From: Microbotryomycetes sp. JL201
Taxonomy: Eukaryota; Basidiomycota; Microbotryomycetes
DNA: 64,000 nucleotides
NCBI GenBank assembly: GCA_033819885.1
Contig: JAQYUZ010000061.1
Location: forward strand, 1-64,000
Direction of reading: 5' to 3'
Shown one piece after another: positions 55,658 through 64,000 of this stretch. Every line of letters begins with the position of its first letter. The first letter of the stretch is position 1. The notes below the pieces were generated by a model. It was not told the DNA's origin and did no database searches. It saw nothing but the letters and a program-made list of their open reading frames with translations. The position numbers were made by a program, and so were the translations under genes.

Positions 55658-58386
55658 CTACGCCGCAGCAGCCTGCTCCTCTTCTTCAAGCCAGTCTGCC
55701 GCCACAGTCCGGACAACCTTCCACATGCCTTTGCGACGGCGCTCAATTCCCAAAACGCCATCCCTGATCTCGGCTACCCTGTTGCGGTACTCGAGGGTGT
55801 CCGCCAAGAAGCGATGCAAGTCGCTGCCACGGACGGAGAGGGTCAGCAACAACCGGATTAGCACATATCGTACGAGGAGACTCACGTCAAGCAGTCATGT
55901 AGCAATACTTCTTGCTCATTCGGAGACAAGACGTCCATTGTCCCCGGCGCCGGTGGAGGTGCTCCCATCTGCGCAACTGCAGGCAGCTCCACCTTGCCCT
56001 CGCTCACGAATAAACTCCTGACGTAGACTTCAGGGTCAACGAGCCGCTTGGCGTACTCTGGCAACTCCTCTTCGACGACGCGTGGCGGTGTGTCGTCTCC
56101 CCTGCGTGACCCAGGTCCTGATCCGGTGCCAGCCTCGTCATCGTCATCAAATTGTCCAGCTCGTCGCTTGACAGCAGCAGCAGCGATCCGTCTGTCCTCA
56201 GCGGCGTCTTCGTAGGCGTCGTCGTCCGAAGTCGAGCCGGCACCACTATCGCCATATGTTCGTTTCGCCACGCGTCGAGACGTCCTGCGTACGGTTTCCG
56301 TCTCTCCACCAGTCTCGTCAGCTTCGTCTTCCTCATTTTGGTCCGCTACAGTTACTGTCTCAACGCCCTCGGCAGTAGTACTCGGGGGCACGGCACTGTT
56401 CTCGTCAGAGGTCGACGCCTGATTCGGTGTGCCGTTGCCAATGATACCCGGAGTTGATGCCGCAGAAGGCGCTTTCGACGCCGATTCTGCCGCGTTCAGC
56501 CCTCCAGCGTCCTCATCAGCAGCTGCTACAGCTGGCTTAGCACCAATCTCAGGCAACGAAGGCAGCGCAGCAGTCTCGATTGTAGTCGCGGTAACCGAAG
56601 ATCTCCGACTTATGGAATCGGCAAGCACTGCCTGTTGTTGATCGGAGGACACAGTATCGTCCACGTCCATGGCGCTCGCGTCTGCGGCGGCTGATTTCGC
56701 GGCATCCGCTTTGGCCGCTGTCGCATCTGTCGATGTACTTGCCGCCAAAGCCTCGATCTGTTTCTCTTCGGACTTGACGTCCTCAATCTGTTGCTGACGC
56801 TGCTCGATCTGTTTTGCTTGCTGGTGCTGTTCAACTTTGAGTTGCTCAGCTTGCCTCTCGGCTTCAGCTTCTGCTGCCTCAGCCGCTTCAGCCGCCGCAG
56901 CGTCTGCCTTTGCCTTTGCTTCGGCCTCAGCCTGTGCACGTGCTGCTTCCTTCTCTGCCGCCCGCCTCTCATTCTCGATCCGTTCGTCCTCGTCTTTGCG
57001 CTCGCGCTCCTTCCTCTCGAGCTCTTCCTTGCGCTCACGCTCCTCGCGCTCAGCTCTGCGCCTCGCCTCGCGTTTGATTCGCTCCTCTTGCTCTTCTTGC
57101 TCCCTTTCTTTCAGTCTCTGCTGTCTGACTTCGTCGTCGCCCGACCAACGAAATTCGAATCCTTCACCCCTCAATCCGGCGCAGACCCTCGATAAGTTCG
57201 TGATCAAAGCTTGCTCCTCCTCGATCAGACCTGTCGCGCTCATAGCCAACATCTTCAAAGTTTGATTCTTTGGCCCGAGAGAATACTGCATGCCCGGAGT
57301 CATCAACAAGTCCAACGGGCTTTGTGCGACAGGTGGCAACACGACTGGAGCGGGCATTGGTTCAGCGTCCCTCGGTATCAAATGAAAGTTTGGAGCGATC
57401 GCTAAGGTTTGTCGATCGGCTCTTGAACTCGACGATGAAGGAATGCCAAAGTTTGCGCCTGTACCAGAAAGAAGTTTTCGTCGTTTCAAACTCGACTCGG
57501 GTTCGAAGCCGGCGTCCGTGTGAGGGTACGTTCCCAATCTACCTCGTCGGATGTGTTTGGCAGACGATGAGAGTTTGTGGCCACGGTTCGTGGTCGGTAC
57601 ATAGGATTGTGTATTGCCGGCGTCGGCCGGAGTGTGTGGAAAGTCATCATCAGATTCGACCGATGAGGGACTGTCGTAGTAGCCTGGATCATCCTGTGAC
57701 GGCAGTGACCTATGCACATACGTGGGTGTGTTAGTACATTCCGCCAGCTCGTGATGGAACCAACTCGCATCATATAAATGTCACGATCCGCCAACGGCAC
57801 TCGCGGCTTGCGGTCGGCCGAGACGAGCTGCACCGAAGGTCTGATATTGGATGTGGTTGGACCAGCCGATGCTGCTGCCGCAGACATTTGAGTGTCAGCG
57901 TCAGGCCGTCCTGAAGCGGGTGACTGGGCGTCCAGTGCGGCTATCGCAGGCTGCGGATATGGCGTCTGATACGGGTATGCAGGTGCACTCTGAGCTCCAT
58001 GTGAAATTGGCGGTCCCGCGAGCGGGTAAGGTGGGTTGGCTCCCGTGCTGTAGTCAGTGCCCGAGGGCCCAGCTTTAGCTGCCGCTGCAGCCGCAGATCC
58101 CGGCGCCTGTTGTTGTTGTTGTTGCTGCTGCTGTTGGTGTTGTTGTTGAAGTTCTTGCTGTTGCACACTCAAGTTGACGTCTACGACGCCGTAGTGATTC
58201 GTGCCGGGACGAGGTGCTGACGGCACTGTCGGCGCCTGTTGTTGCCACGGTGCGGGCGGAGCCGGACCGTAGCCTATAGATCAGGTCGCGAGTGAATGTC
58301 AGTATCGATCGTACGTGCGCCTCGGGGCGCGGCGCCTTCCGGCCAGCTCTCGCAAACTGACCTTGGCTATGCGCGGACGCCTTCAT
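55658..58386 (-). CDS. Large charged nuclear protein, unknown function
   Basis: Four exons: 58386-58362, 58273-57769, 57709-55886, 55823-55658; 839 residues. The N-terminus is Pro/Gln-rich with a run of 10 Gln. A middle helix of about 150 residues is almost pure Arg/Glu/Lys then Ala/Glu (EREERERKEELERKERERKD), and acidic and basic patches follow. The final 55 residues, completed across the last intron, form a conserved-looking helix: DLHRFLADTLEYRNRVAEIR then RRKGMWKVVRTVAADWL. I have seen similar ends in basidiomycete proteins without a firm name; a chromatin or transcription complex subunit is my guess. Intron 57710-57768 needs a GC donor (GCGAGT), with a perfect CTAAC branch site. An ATG at 58539 in frame would lengthen the N-terminus by 51 residues. 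Confidence 0.65.
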
Positions 58387-58999
58387 GCTCACGCGACGCG
58401 CTCTCGCGCGGTCAGCCGTATGATTCTGAGAAGTGTCGATGAGCGAGACCGCGGGTTGTCGTACGAAAGGGAGAGCTCGAGCCTGACCCAAAGTCGGCTT
58501 CCATAAAGCGCATACATCAAGCTTTTGTTGTTGCAGCATGTCTTTCTCAAAGCCTTCGGGTAGCGATGGACTGCGAGTCCCATCTTCTACACTTCATTGT
58601 AAAAATTGGCCTGTTTCGGCGTGGGCATATTCTTGAGAAGCGAGCTAGCTTCAATTCCAGGCGGCTCCCTGTGCTCGACTATCAGGGCACCTCACATGTG
58701 GACACTTTCTGCGTTGCAGGCTCGTACGGCACTTTGAAATTCTGGCACCGTGAGAACTTCAAGTGCCGAGATACTGAGGCTTGCCTTGAACCATCGTGAG
58801 CACCATTCCCTTGCGATCTGTCCCGCACGGAGCGCCGTGTGCCTTCAGGAGGGTTGTACATCCGCATGCGATGCAGCCTGCTCAACCACCTTGCAATCTG
58901 ATCCAGTCTGCGATTTTTGCGCCTGGCTGTCCTACACGAAGCACGGCATTTACGTTGCGGCGGGTGGGAAAGGCTGAGTAATGGGTCAACTTACAACAA
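58387..58999. other. Intergenic, no supported gene
   Basis: About 610 bp between two minus-strand genes. The part to 58539 is open in the frame of the preceding gene and could be extra coding or leader. A 78-codon plus-strand frame (58566-58799) has no supporting features. Confidence 0.35.
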
Positions 59000-59775
59000 T
59001 CAGCTCTCAACAGGCAAATTCCCTTGTTGAATCTCTGAAAGCAAGTTTTGCATTTTCACCCTGTATCTGTTCTCGACTGGGGCGAAATTGCCCATCGCAA
59101 GTAATTTGCAGTCGAGCTTGTGGTCGGCCCAGTCGGCGTGCTGGTGTTCGACACAGCAGTAGTACCGCTTCTTGCACTTTGAGCACCTTTGGAATCGTTC
59201 CGGCTCGCTTGGCTTCTCGTACGTCTCGCAAAATGCACAATATTGAGCTATCTCGCCGTCCCTCAGTTTGACCTCGACCATGGGCAATGTCACGAGGCCG
59301 TATCTGATTGTCCGAGGAGTTCTGATGTGTTGAATATTTTGTCAGCGAGCTGACATGCTCGATTACCTGTCGCGTCACGACTCGCGCTTTGATCCAGCCC
59401 GCTCGTTCGAGCTGCTCAAGCATGCCTTCATTCTCAGAGTACGACTTGAACTGTGATATGGGAGTATCAGCAGAATTCGCCGAGGATCGCGTGTGAACAA
59501 GCACTCGCCCAAAACATCTCGCCACCGACAATGTTTCTGCCTGGGAACGGGTCTTCTGAAGGCATTATGCTCAACTGCGTCCATATCGCTCCTTCTTCCT
59601 CCTCGTACAGCTCCCTTTGATGTCCATCGTCTGCACTGACTTGTGGCTTTGCGTAGATGAGCGTAAAGTGCTCGCGCATGCGAGCCATCGCGACAGTTGG
59701 TCCAGGGTCATCTGGCGGCAAATGCTTGGATCTTATCTGAGCTGTCCTGATCCGGGCCGGCAGTGTCGCGCTCAT
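59000..59775 (-). CDS. MYND zinc-finger protein
   Basis: Three exons: 59775-59509, 59450-59386, 59321-59000; 217 residues. The C-terminus holds a MYND finger with the full Cys/His set: CAFCETYEKPSEPERFQRCS, then KCKKRYYCCVEHQHADWADH and a closing DC. MYND fingers bind proline-rich partners. The N-terminal region (FTLIYAKPQVSADDG and an acidic strand ahead of EGAIWTQLSIMP) is unnamed but looks conserved. Both introns need GCGAGT GC donors: the first joins GGEMFW to FKSYSENEGMLEQLERAGW, the second joins IKA to TPRTIRYGLVTLPMVEVKL. A GT donor (GTAATC) near the second is out of phase with every usable acceptor. Role unknown; comparable short MYND proteins are common in basidiomycetes. Confidence 0.8.
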
Positions 59776-60036
59776 GCCGAGGAAAACGGCTTCGGCTTGT
59801 GGAGCGGCGGAGACAATTGTTCATCTTTGCCCTCCGCACCCATACAATCCAAACGCCGGTGATTCGATTCGACATCTCGGGATCTAGTCATAGATCACCT
59901 TCTGAGGCTCGTCCTTTCCTGCCAGATTGCCTTCATCAAACCGTCAAGTCCGTGCACCGCCGCCCCCATTGTTCGGCTCGATACCGACTACCATTTAGCC
60001 CAGCATTACTGTATTGCTCGATAATAGACGATCAAC

Positions 60037-61408
60037 ATGAGTACGTGTGCAGTAGTGCTCTCCGTGGGCGTGCATGGGCTATGTCGGCCGTCGTCATCGC
60101 CCGCTTGGCTCGCCCGGCATGGCCTGGACGCGGATACTGACGCTCTGGTACGACACAGGTTGGGCAGGACTCAAGAAAGCAGTCAATAGGTAAGTCTTGA
60201 CAAGCGCAATGTCCGGACTTCCCCAGGGAATGGGCATCAAAACTGAGCCGCCGCGCGCTGCTTCCGATAGGGCTGGCACAAATGTGATGATGAAGACGGG
60301 TCAGGTAGAGAGGACAGATGACTCGGAGTTCAAGAGGGAAGAGGCCATGTATCGAACGTGAGTGGCGTCAAGAATCTCGCAAGGCACTCTGTGCTCGCAC
60401 AAGACCGCTCACAAGATCTCGCACCATGACAATAGGCTTGAGAAGAACTCGAGTGCTTTGCAAAAAGAGGCCAAGGCGTACCTTGACGCCGTGCGCAATT
60501 TTTCCGGTGCATCGAGCCGAATTGGCAACACGATCGACATGTTTTTCGGTACGGATGCTGGAGAGCAAGCCATGAGTGCCAATGCATACAAGCGTGCTAC
60601 GGACGAGCTAGAATCCAGTGTTTCGACAAAGATTGTTCGTACAAGGCAACAAGCTGGTTTGATCGAACTTGGTTCGCTAACTTCACTGACACTCATTTCA
60701 GGACGGACCGTACCGCGCAACAGTACTCGATCCGATCAGTAAACTTGTCGCGTACTGGCCAGAGGTCAATAATGCCATCACGAAGCGCAATCACAAGGTC
60801 AGCTTCAACCATTCGTTCTTGCTTCTCGACTCAACGTTTACTTGAACAGCTCACGGATTATGACGCTGCGCGCTCACGAGCGAGAAAGCTTGCCAACTCG
60901 GATGACACTGTCAAGGCACGGGCTGTGAGTGCAGAAGCTTGCCTGCCCTTTGGGTCGGTCGGATTGCCGCTGATGCCAGTCATGGCGTGCAGGCCGAAGC
61001 CGAGAGCGACAAAGCCGAAGAGATCTACCAGCTGATTGACGCTCAGGTACGCAACGACATCCCTGTCTTGCTCGACCTGCGGGTACCGTATCTGGACCCG
61101 AGCTTTGAGTGCTTCGTAAGTGAACTCTGGCTCTGCTCTGTGTATCTCTTCAGTCTTGTGCTAACACAAACTGTAAATGTAGATCCGCATGCAGTCCCAC
61201 TTCGCCACAGACGGGTATGAAAAGCTCGGTGGCGTGCAACGGTACTTTGCCGATGGCGTGCGGGAGGACTATGCTGCTGGTCAACTAGATGCACAGGTCA
61301 GTACCAATAAGCGTGCCTCTCATTCACTGCGTTGACATTTCTTGACACCCACAGGTCGAGGGCTGCCTAGCCGAGATGCGCGAGCTGTCGATCTGCGGCG
61401 AGCGATGA
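60037..61408 (+). CDS. RVS161: BAR-domain protein Rvs161 (amphiphysin type)
   Basis: Nine exons: 60037-60040, 60159-60189, 60271-60357, 60436-60634, 60702-60797, 60850-60924, 60993-61115, 61183-61296, 61355-61408; 260 residues, matching Rvs161 length. It forms a curved dimer with Rvs167 at endocytic sites and helps scission and cell fusion. The start MSWAGLKKAVNRAGTNVMMK is assembled across two introns; the first coding exon is only ATG-A. Then YRTLEKNSSALQKEAKAYLD, DGPYRATVLDPISKLVAYWP, a long charged helix and VLLDLRVPYLDPSFECF follow, with the end HFATDGYEKLGGVQRYFADG. No SH3 domain follows, as expected for Rvs161 rather than Rvs167. All joints are phase-consistent with GT donors (GTACGT, GTAAGT, GTGAGT, GTTCGT, GTCAGC, GTCAGT). 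Confidence 0.94.
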
Positions 61409-61874
61409 GTCCACGCGATCTCAGCAGTATCTGAATAGCATTTGTAGACTTTGCAAAATTCGCCTTTTGGCCGTTGAACATAAATTTGAACAGCACTTCG
61501 ACGTACCTCAGGTTTCTGGAGCTTCTTCTTGATGGCCCAGTGAGCGCGTTCATTCCGCTCCCCAGTCGACCGTAGCACCGTCGTTTGTCGATCAGCATCA
61601 AGGTGCTCACAAGCTACGCAGCATTCTTTGTGCTGTCGTCTCCTCAGTCACCCGGAGGTTGTCTGCTGTGCCACCCCAGCAGCTTATCGCGGGGCAGGAG
61701 CGCTTTGTACAGAACTTGTCATACCTTAGGTCAGTCCATTGGTCGTGCTAGGCTGCACGCCAGGCGGCTCATATGTTTTTTTGGCGCAGTTCTCGCCGCG
61801 CTCCCTCAATGCCCAGTCAGCAGTAGGAACCGTCACGAAATACGTCAGTGGGGCGGCTTCTGGTGCAAAACCCG
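61409..61874. other. Intergenic, possible 5' exon and intron of the next gene
   Basis: About 470 bp. The segment from GTCAGT (61730) to TTTTTTTGGCGCAG (61791) has intron character, so the following gene may have an upstream leader exon near 61600-61730. I could not fix its frame. Confidence 0.35.
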
Positions 61875-63896
61875 ATGCTCGCTGGACCGAGCAGACGAGC
61901 TTCGGCGTCTGTCGCGTGCACGGCTTCGACAACGCTCGGAAACTCGTCTCGCACGGCTTCTGCTCGTGTGCATACGGCGACAGCACCAGCTTTGACATAC
62001 GGTCACTCTCGTTTTGATGACGCGACCAATTTTGCGTCGGTTGCGGATCGAGATGAATTTATTGCTGCCGACGCCAGAGGCCCGAGCGGCATTTCTCCAG
62101 CGCCAACAGACGCAATCAGCACAGCGAGCGCCACAGCAAGGGCGCGAAGGGCCAGTCGAGCGATGAAGGAGGACACTCCTAGTACCAGGTCGGCATTCTG
62201 GGACTGGAACCAGGTCCGGGCCGCAGATTCAGCGTTATTCAAACAAGAACTGCGGAGGGCACCGGTGCAGACGTCTTCAGCTTTCCAGGACGACCCGCTT
62301 TGCAAAGACAAGGGCAACTTTGAGAACGCAAAGGAAAAGGATCGTCCGGACTTGCTCAAACAACTGCCACAAACGGAAACCGACCTGTACCGACTACTTG
62401 TGCTCATGGGCCGCAGCAAATCATCACAAATCCGACCCGAATACATGGCCTGGTTTCATTCAAGGCCTCAATTCGCCGGAGTCGTCTCGAATCGAACGTA
62501 CGCCGTCGTCTTGTCTAATCTGTTTCGCAAATCAAGTAATCTGAAAGCCGTCGACAACGTTCTAAAAGACATGGATCGGCGAGAGATGTTTACGAAGAAA
62601 GACGGTCACGAGCATCGAGTGGCAAAGGCGCTGCTGCAAGGCGCCATGTTGAGAGGTCACACGGATAGCGTCAACACGATTTTGGAAACAATGAAGAATC
62701 GCGGCTGGGGAGGCGTCAACGTATTCAATTGGAGACGGAACTTGGGCAGCAAGATGAAAGGGAAGGGAGATCGGGAGCACGATTGGCGGGCTGGAAAGGC
62801 GGTGAATTCGCAGCGGACTCTACCACCGTTGAACCCTCTCGCCCGCAATCGACCGAGGTTGGGCTCGGCGACGGACGCAACGTTGTTCGAAGACGAGCCG
62901 ATGCTGCTGTCGTCGAGGCTCAAGATGGCGTCACCTCTCATCCCGAGGAACCTTGATACCTTGACAAAAGAGGACGTGACTATGCTCGTTGAAGCGCTAA
63001 TTCAACGCGAAAACGCCGGAGAAGCATTCTCGGTCACCGAAGAGTGGTTGTCTTTGCGACATGAAGCGTTGAGTCGATCAGATCAACCGTGGACAAAGCC
63101 GGATCGCCCGGCCGCGATCGATTTGACGCACAAACGTTTCAACGCAACAGCCTCAGCTTTGCTCAACATTTTGATCAAAGGTCTCGTTTCCCGTCGGACA
63201 GCTCTGCCCGAGATTAAGCAGTTTGTGGAAGACTTTGTCAATCGTCACTCGCTTTCGAAAGAAGCCACGCGGAGCAATCGCAACCTCGTGCCGCGACAAC
63301 CTATCTTGAGAACGTTGTTGACGTCAGGCAGATATCCCCGTCATGCTTGGAAGAGGGCGGAATCGATTCTCCGATGGTTTTACCAAACGTTTGGCGTGCC
63401 AATCGACCAGACCGACAAGGTTGAACCTCTGGCGGACGCACTCGCCAAGAAACGCGCCCAAAGAGCAGATGCACATCAAGTATTTCCGGCGGACCTTGTC
63501 GATCCAGAATCGGCAATCACATTGCTTCAAATCGCTATCGATAATTGGAAATGCTTCAGACCCCAGCCAGACGAGGCCGCAAGTCTCGATCCGACTTCGT
63601 CCGAGGGTCGGCTGGCCATTCGAGTCCGACATTGGTGGCATAGGCTCGACAAGACTTCCAACGACGACCTAGACGTTTGGTCATCAAGACGAGCAAAGAA
63701 AATCGAGGCAGAGGCCATCGTGTCCGGTTTGTTGGATCTCAAACCAGAGAGGGAACGATTCTTGTCGAGCGTTCTCAAGCGCGTGCGCAAGGATCAAGAG
63801 CAAAAGTTGATAGTCAGACTGGGACGAAGAGCAGAGAAGGAGAAAGACGCGCGCAACTCGTCTCTTGGGAGAAGGCCCAGACGAGCGGTAGCGTGA
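61875..63896 (+). CDS. Probable mitochondrial helical-repeat (PPR-like) protein
   Basis: One continuous frame, 673 residues from the first ATG (an in-frame GTG lies 27 nt upstream). The N-terminal MLAGPSRRASASVACTASTT and following residues are Arg/Ser/Ala-rich without acids, like a mitochondrial import signal. The body holds helix pairs spaced about 35 residues apart (TYAVVLSNLFRKSSNLKAVD, then ALLQGAMLRGHTDSVNTILE and IQRENAGEAFSVTEEWLSL), the pattern of pentatricopeptide-type repeats. If right, it would be an organellar RNA-binding factor. The C-terminus is strongly basic (ARNSSLGRRPRRAVA). No exact family is recognised, and the start may be extended by an upstream exon. Confidence 0.6.
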   Translation: MLAGPSRRASASVACTASTTLGNSSRTASARVHTATAPALTYGHSRFDDATNFASVADRDEFIAADARGPSGISPAPTDAISTASATARARRASRAMKEDTPSTRSAFWDWNQVRAADSALFKQELRRAPVQTSSAFQDDPLCKDKGNFENAKEKDRPDLLKQLPQTETDLYRLLVLMGRSKSSQIRPEYMAWFHSRPQFAGVVSNRTYAVVLSNLFRKSSNLKAVDNVLKDMDRREMFTKKDGHEHRVAKALLQGAMLRGHTDSVNTILETMKNRGWGGVNVFNWRRNLGSKMKGKGDREHDWRAGKAVNSQRTLPPLNPLARNRPRLGSATDATLFEDEPMLLSSRLKMASPLIPRNLDTLTKEDVTMLVEALIQRENAGEAFSVTEEWLSLRHEALSRSDQPWTKPDRPAAIDLTHKRFNATASALLNILIKGLVSRRTALPEIKQFVEDFVNRHSLSKEATRSNRNLVPRQPILRTLLTSGRYPRHAWKRAESILRWFYQTFGVPIDQTDKVEPLADALAKKRAQRADAHQVFPADLVDPESAITLLQIAIDNWKCFRPQPDEAASLDPTSSEGRLAIRVRHWWHRLDKTSNDDLDVWSSRRAKKIEAEAIVSGLLDLKPERERFLSSVLKRVRKDQEQKLIVRLGRRAEKEKDARNSSLGRRPRRAVA

Positions 63897-64000
63897 GCCC
63901 GACAAAAATTAGGATCATGCGCCGACTTTCAGAGTAGGAATGTTCAAAGGTCGTTGTTTACTCTATTGGCATTGCAAGCTATGCCAACATGTTTTGATCT

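Noticed and set aside
58566-58799. 78-codon plus-strand open frame
   Set aside because: No conserved feature and no intron signals that would extend it.
61320-61610. Overlapping minus-strand frames near the Rvs161 end
   Set aside because: They overlap confirmed Rvs161 exons or its 3' UTR and show no family signature.
1-64000. Mobile elements, virus fossils, CRISPR arrays or defence islands
   Set aside because: No transposase, reverse transcriptase, integrase, long terminal repeat, terminal inverted repeat or direct-repeat array was seen at any scale in this window.

Overview
The window comes from a eukaryotic nuclear genome, almost certainly a basidiomycete fungus, and perhaps an early-diverging yeast-like lineage such as Pucciniomycotina (an inference from gene content, not proven). 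The signs are dense single genes on both strands and short spliceosomal introns, mostly 50-80 nt. Fungal families present include a chitin deacetylase, a PriA-like secreted cysteine-rich protein, the septation protein Cdc14, STS1/Cut8, DUF4188, an ankyrin-DIL protein and Rvs161. There are no operons and I saw no Shine-Dalgarno-led bacterial reading frames. I found no transposon, CRISPR array, virus-derived element or plasmid feature.

Layout. 1-5 kb: an intron-containing tRNA-Gln, a CDC14-like SIN protein and an AlkB-like dioxygenase sharing a 72-bp divergent gap, then a seven-span membrane protein. 5-22 kb: polyamine-type amine oxidase, TFIIF alpha, chitin deacetylase (12 exons), a DUF4604 protein, an RPD3-type histone deacetylase (13 exons), a GYF-domain protein and ribosome biogenesis factor UTP5. 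22-33.5 kb: two Sec14/CRAL-TRIO paralogues on opposite strands, with an unknown protein, an F-box-like protein, a low-molecular-weight phosphatase and a PriA-like protein between them, then BUD31 and mitochondrial uS15. 33.5-46.6 kb: a conserved protein of unknown function, a coiled-coil tail-anchored protein, an alpha/beta hydrolase, a TB2/HVA22 protein with a long tail, a DUF4188 protein and an indoleamine dioxygenase. 46.6-64 kb: a family-16 methyltransferase, a DUF866 zinc protein, the DIL protein, STS1, a nuclear K/E-rich protein, a MYND zinc-finger protein, Rvs161 and a likely mitochondrial helical-repeat protein.

Most genes are housekeeping and independent of each other: transcription and chromatin (TFIIF, HDAC), splicing (BUD31), ribosome assembly (UTP5), mitochondrial translation (uS15m), proteasome tethering (STS1), membrane traffic and lipid transfer (Rvs161, Sec14, TB2) and cell wall (chitin deacetylase). 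Exon models were built by hand from reading phase, splice motifs and remembered family sequences; almost every model closes to a whole number of codons.

The most striking property is splicing itself. In about 118 inferred introns, roughly 18 need a GC donor (mostly GCAAGT or GCGAGT) to keep a conserved protein in frame. That is about 15 percent, against the usual one percent or so. Several genes also carry 4-16-nt coding exons.
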